5,684 nucleotides of DNA from an uncultured Hungatella sp. Its GTDB lineage: Bacteria; Bacillota; Clostridia; Lachnospirales; Lachnospiraceae. A program made the position numbers and the translations under genes. The notes under the pieces are model-generated. The model did not search any database and was not told where the DNA came from. It saw nothing but the letters and a program-made list of their open reading frames with translations. Below, piece after piece: positions 5,308-5,684 of this stretch; the first letter of the stretch is position 1, and every line of letters starts with the position of its first letter. The stretch covers positions 1 to 5,684 of the forward strand of contig CAJTUV010000062.1 in NCBI GenBank assembly GCA_910579515.1. The letters run 5' to 3'.

Positions 5308-5538
5308 CTACCAGATTATATTCAACACCAAAGCCAGCAAAAGAATAGCAACTGCGGCGAACTTTGTAAACTTCTCCAAAGTGCCTTCCATAGAACGAGC
5401 TTTGTTTTTGCCCCAATAGCTGTCTGCCATACCACTGATGGAACCAAGACCTTGGGATTTCCCCTCCTGAAGCAATACAATCACGGTCAAAGCGATACAT
5501 ATAAAAACAAACACTACGGTTAATAATATCTTCAGCAT
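5308..5538 (-). CDS. secG: Preprotein translocase subunit SecG
   Basis: SecG is the small accessory subunit of the SecYEG channel in the cytoplasmic membrane and assists SecA-driven export. The 76 residues have the family layout: membrane helix 1 (about 3-23), the conserved loop LLQEGKSQGLGSISG (22-36), a polar stretch with YWGKNKARSMEG, and membrane helix 2 (about 57-75). The start at 5538 has a near-perfect AGGAGGTG site eight bases upstream. A promoter at 5572-5600 and a terminator at 5268-5295 frame it as a short transcript. Its position before rnr and smpB is the conserved Firmicutes arrangement. Confidence 0.96.
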   Translation of the reverse strand: MLKILLTVVFVFICIALTVIVLLQEGKSQGLGSISGMADSYWGKNKARSMEGTLEKFTKFAAVAILLLALVLNIIW

Positions 5539-5571
5539 GTTTTTTACACCTCCTAATAGTCAAACATCATA

Positions 5572-5600
5572 ATTTTACCACACTTTTTCAGGAATTACAA
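5572..5600 (-). promoter_or_regulatory. secG promoter
   Basis: On the minus strand, TTGTAA (5600-5595) and TAAAAT (5577-5572) are 17 bases apart. The predicted start is about 5565, giving a leader of roughly 27 bases. Immediately upstream is AT-rich sequence with the perfect palindrome AAATTTTAAAATTT (5603-5616), placed like an UP element that binds the RNA polymerase alpha subunit. The UP-element role is inferred. Confidence 0.75.
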
Positions 5601-5666
5601 CCAAATTTTAAAATTTTCTTTCTATAGCTTGTAGGTTTACAATACATGTGTTACAACTGAATAATT

Positions 5667-5684
5667 AAAAAGACGGAAATACCG
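5667..5684 (-). terminator. Possible terminator of the upstream gene, cut by the window edge
   Basis: The minus strand starts at the edge with CGGTATTTCCGTCTTTTTAA. CGG can pair with CCG and the stem might extend beyond the edge, followed by a T run. Only half is visible, so this is a guess; it would mark the end of the gene preceding secG. Confidence 0.3.

Noticed and set aside
5222..5563. A 113-residue minus-strand frame overlapping secG
   Set aside because: It is the secG region read in another frame; it runs through the terminator and lacks the SecG-type membrane helices.
1..5684. CRISPR array or additional tRNA genes
   Set aside because: No regularly spaced repeats were seen on either strand, and the only tRNA-like fold found belongs to tmRNA.

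Overview
The window looks like a chromosomal segment from a Clostridia (Firmicutes) genome, most likely Lachnospiraceae. The grounds are the conserved order secG - rnr - smpB - ssrA, strong AGGAGG-type ribosome binding sites, sigma-A promoters with 17-base spacers, and a tmRNA tag of the low-GC Gram-positive type. Every recognisable protein gene lies on the minus strand, so transcription runs from high to low coordinates. The one plus-strand gene I support is a small antisense RNA at about 712-811.

Right part (1833-5684), the core housekeeping block. secG (SecYEG translocon subunit) is driven by a clear promoter and followed by an intrinsic terminator. Next come rnr (RNase R), smpB (tmRNA partner), a short alkyltransferase-family gene with an intact PCHRV motif, and the tmRNA gene ssrA with its own promoter and terminator. 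RNase R, SmpB and tmRNA act together in trans-translation: SmpB-tmRNA rescues stalled ribosomes and tags the nascent chain, and RNase R degrades the defective mRNA.

Left part (1-1832), an accessory strip directly downstream of the ssrA 3' end. Reading away from ssrA, it has an 11-bp inverted repeat, an AT-rich frameshifted remnant of a Shedu/DUF4263-type nuclease (anti-phage defence family), a compact type I toxin-antitoxin module, and the N-terminal two thirds or so of a tyrosine recombinase that runs off the left edge. The toxin is a 30-residue holin-like membrane peptide; the antitoxin is a convergent RNA of about 100 nt. This content suggests an integration hot spot or decayed island beside ssrA, but no duplicated attachment site is visible in the window.

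The most interesting structure is the toxin-antitoxin module. The toxin mRNA and the antitoxin RNA start with nearly the same leader, because the leaders are imperfect inverted copies in the DNA (717-743 and 944-975). A toxin transcript that ran through the antitoxin gene could therefore close on itself 5' to 3'. The toxin leader also carries two mutually exclusive hairpins, one of which hides the ribosome binding site. The second point of note is that the Shedu-like gene can be read as one continuous protein after two single-base corrections.
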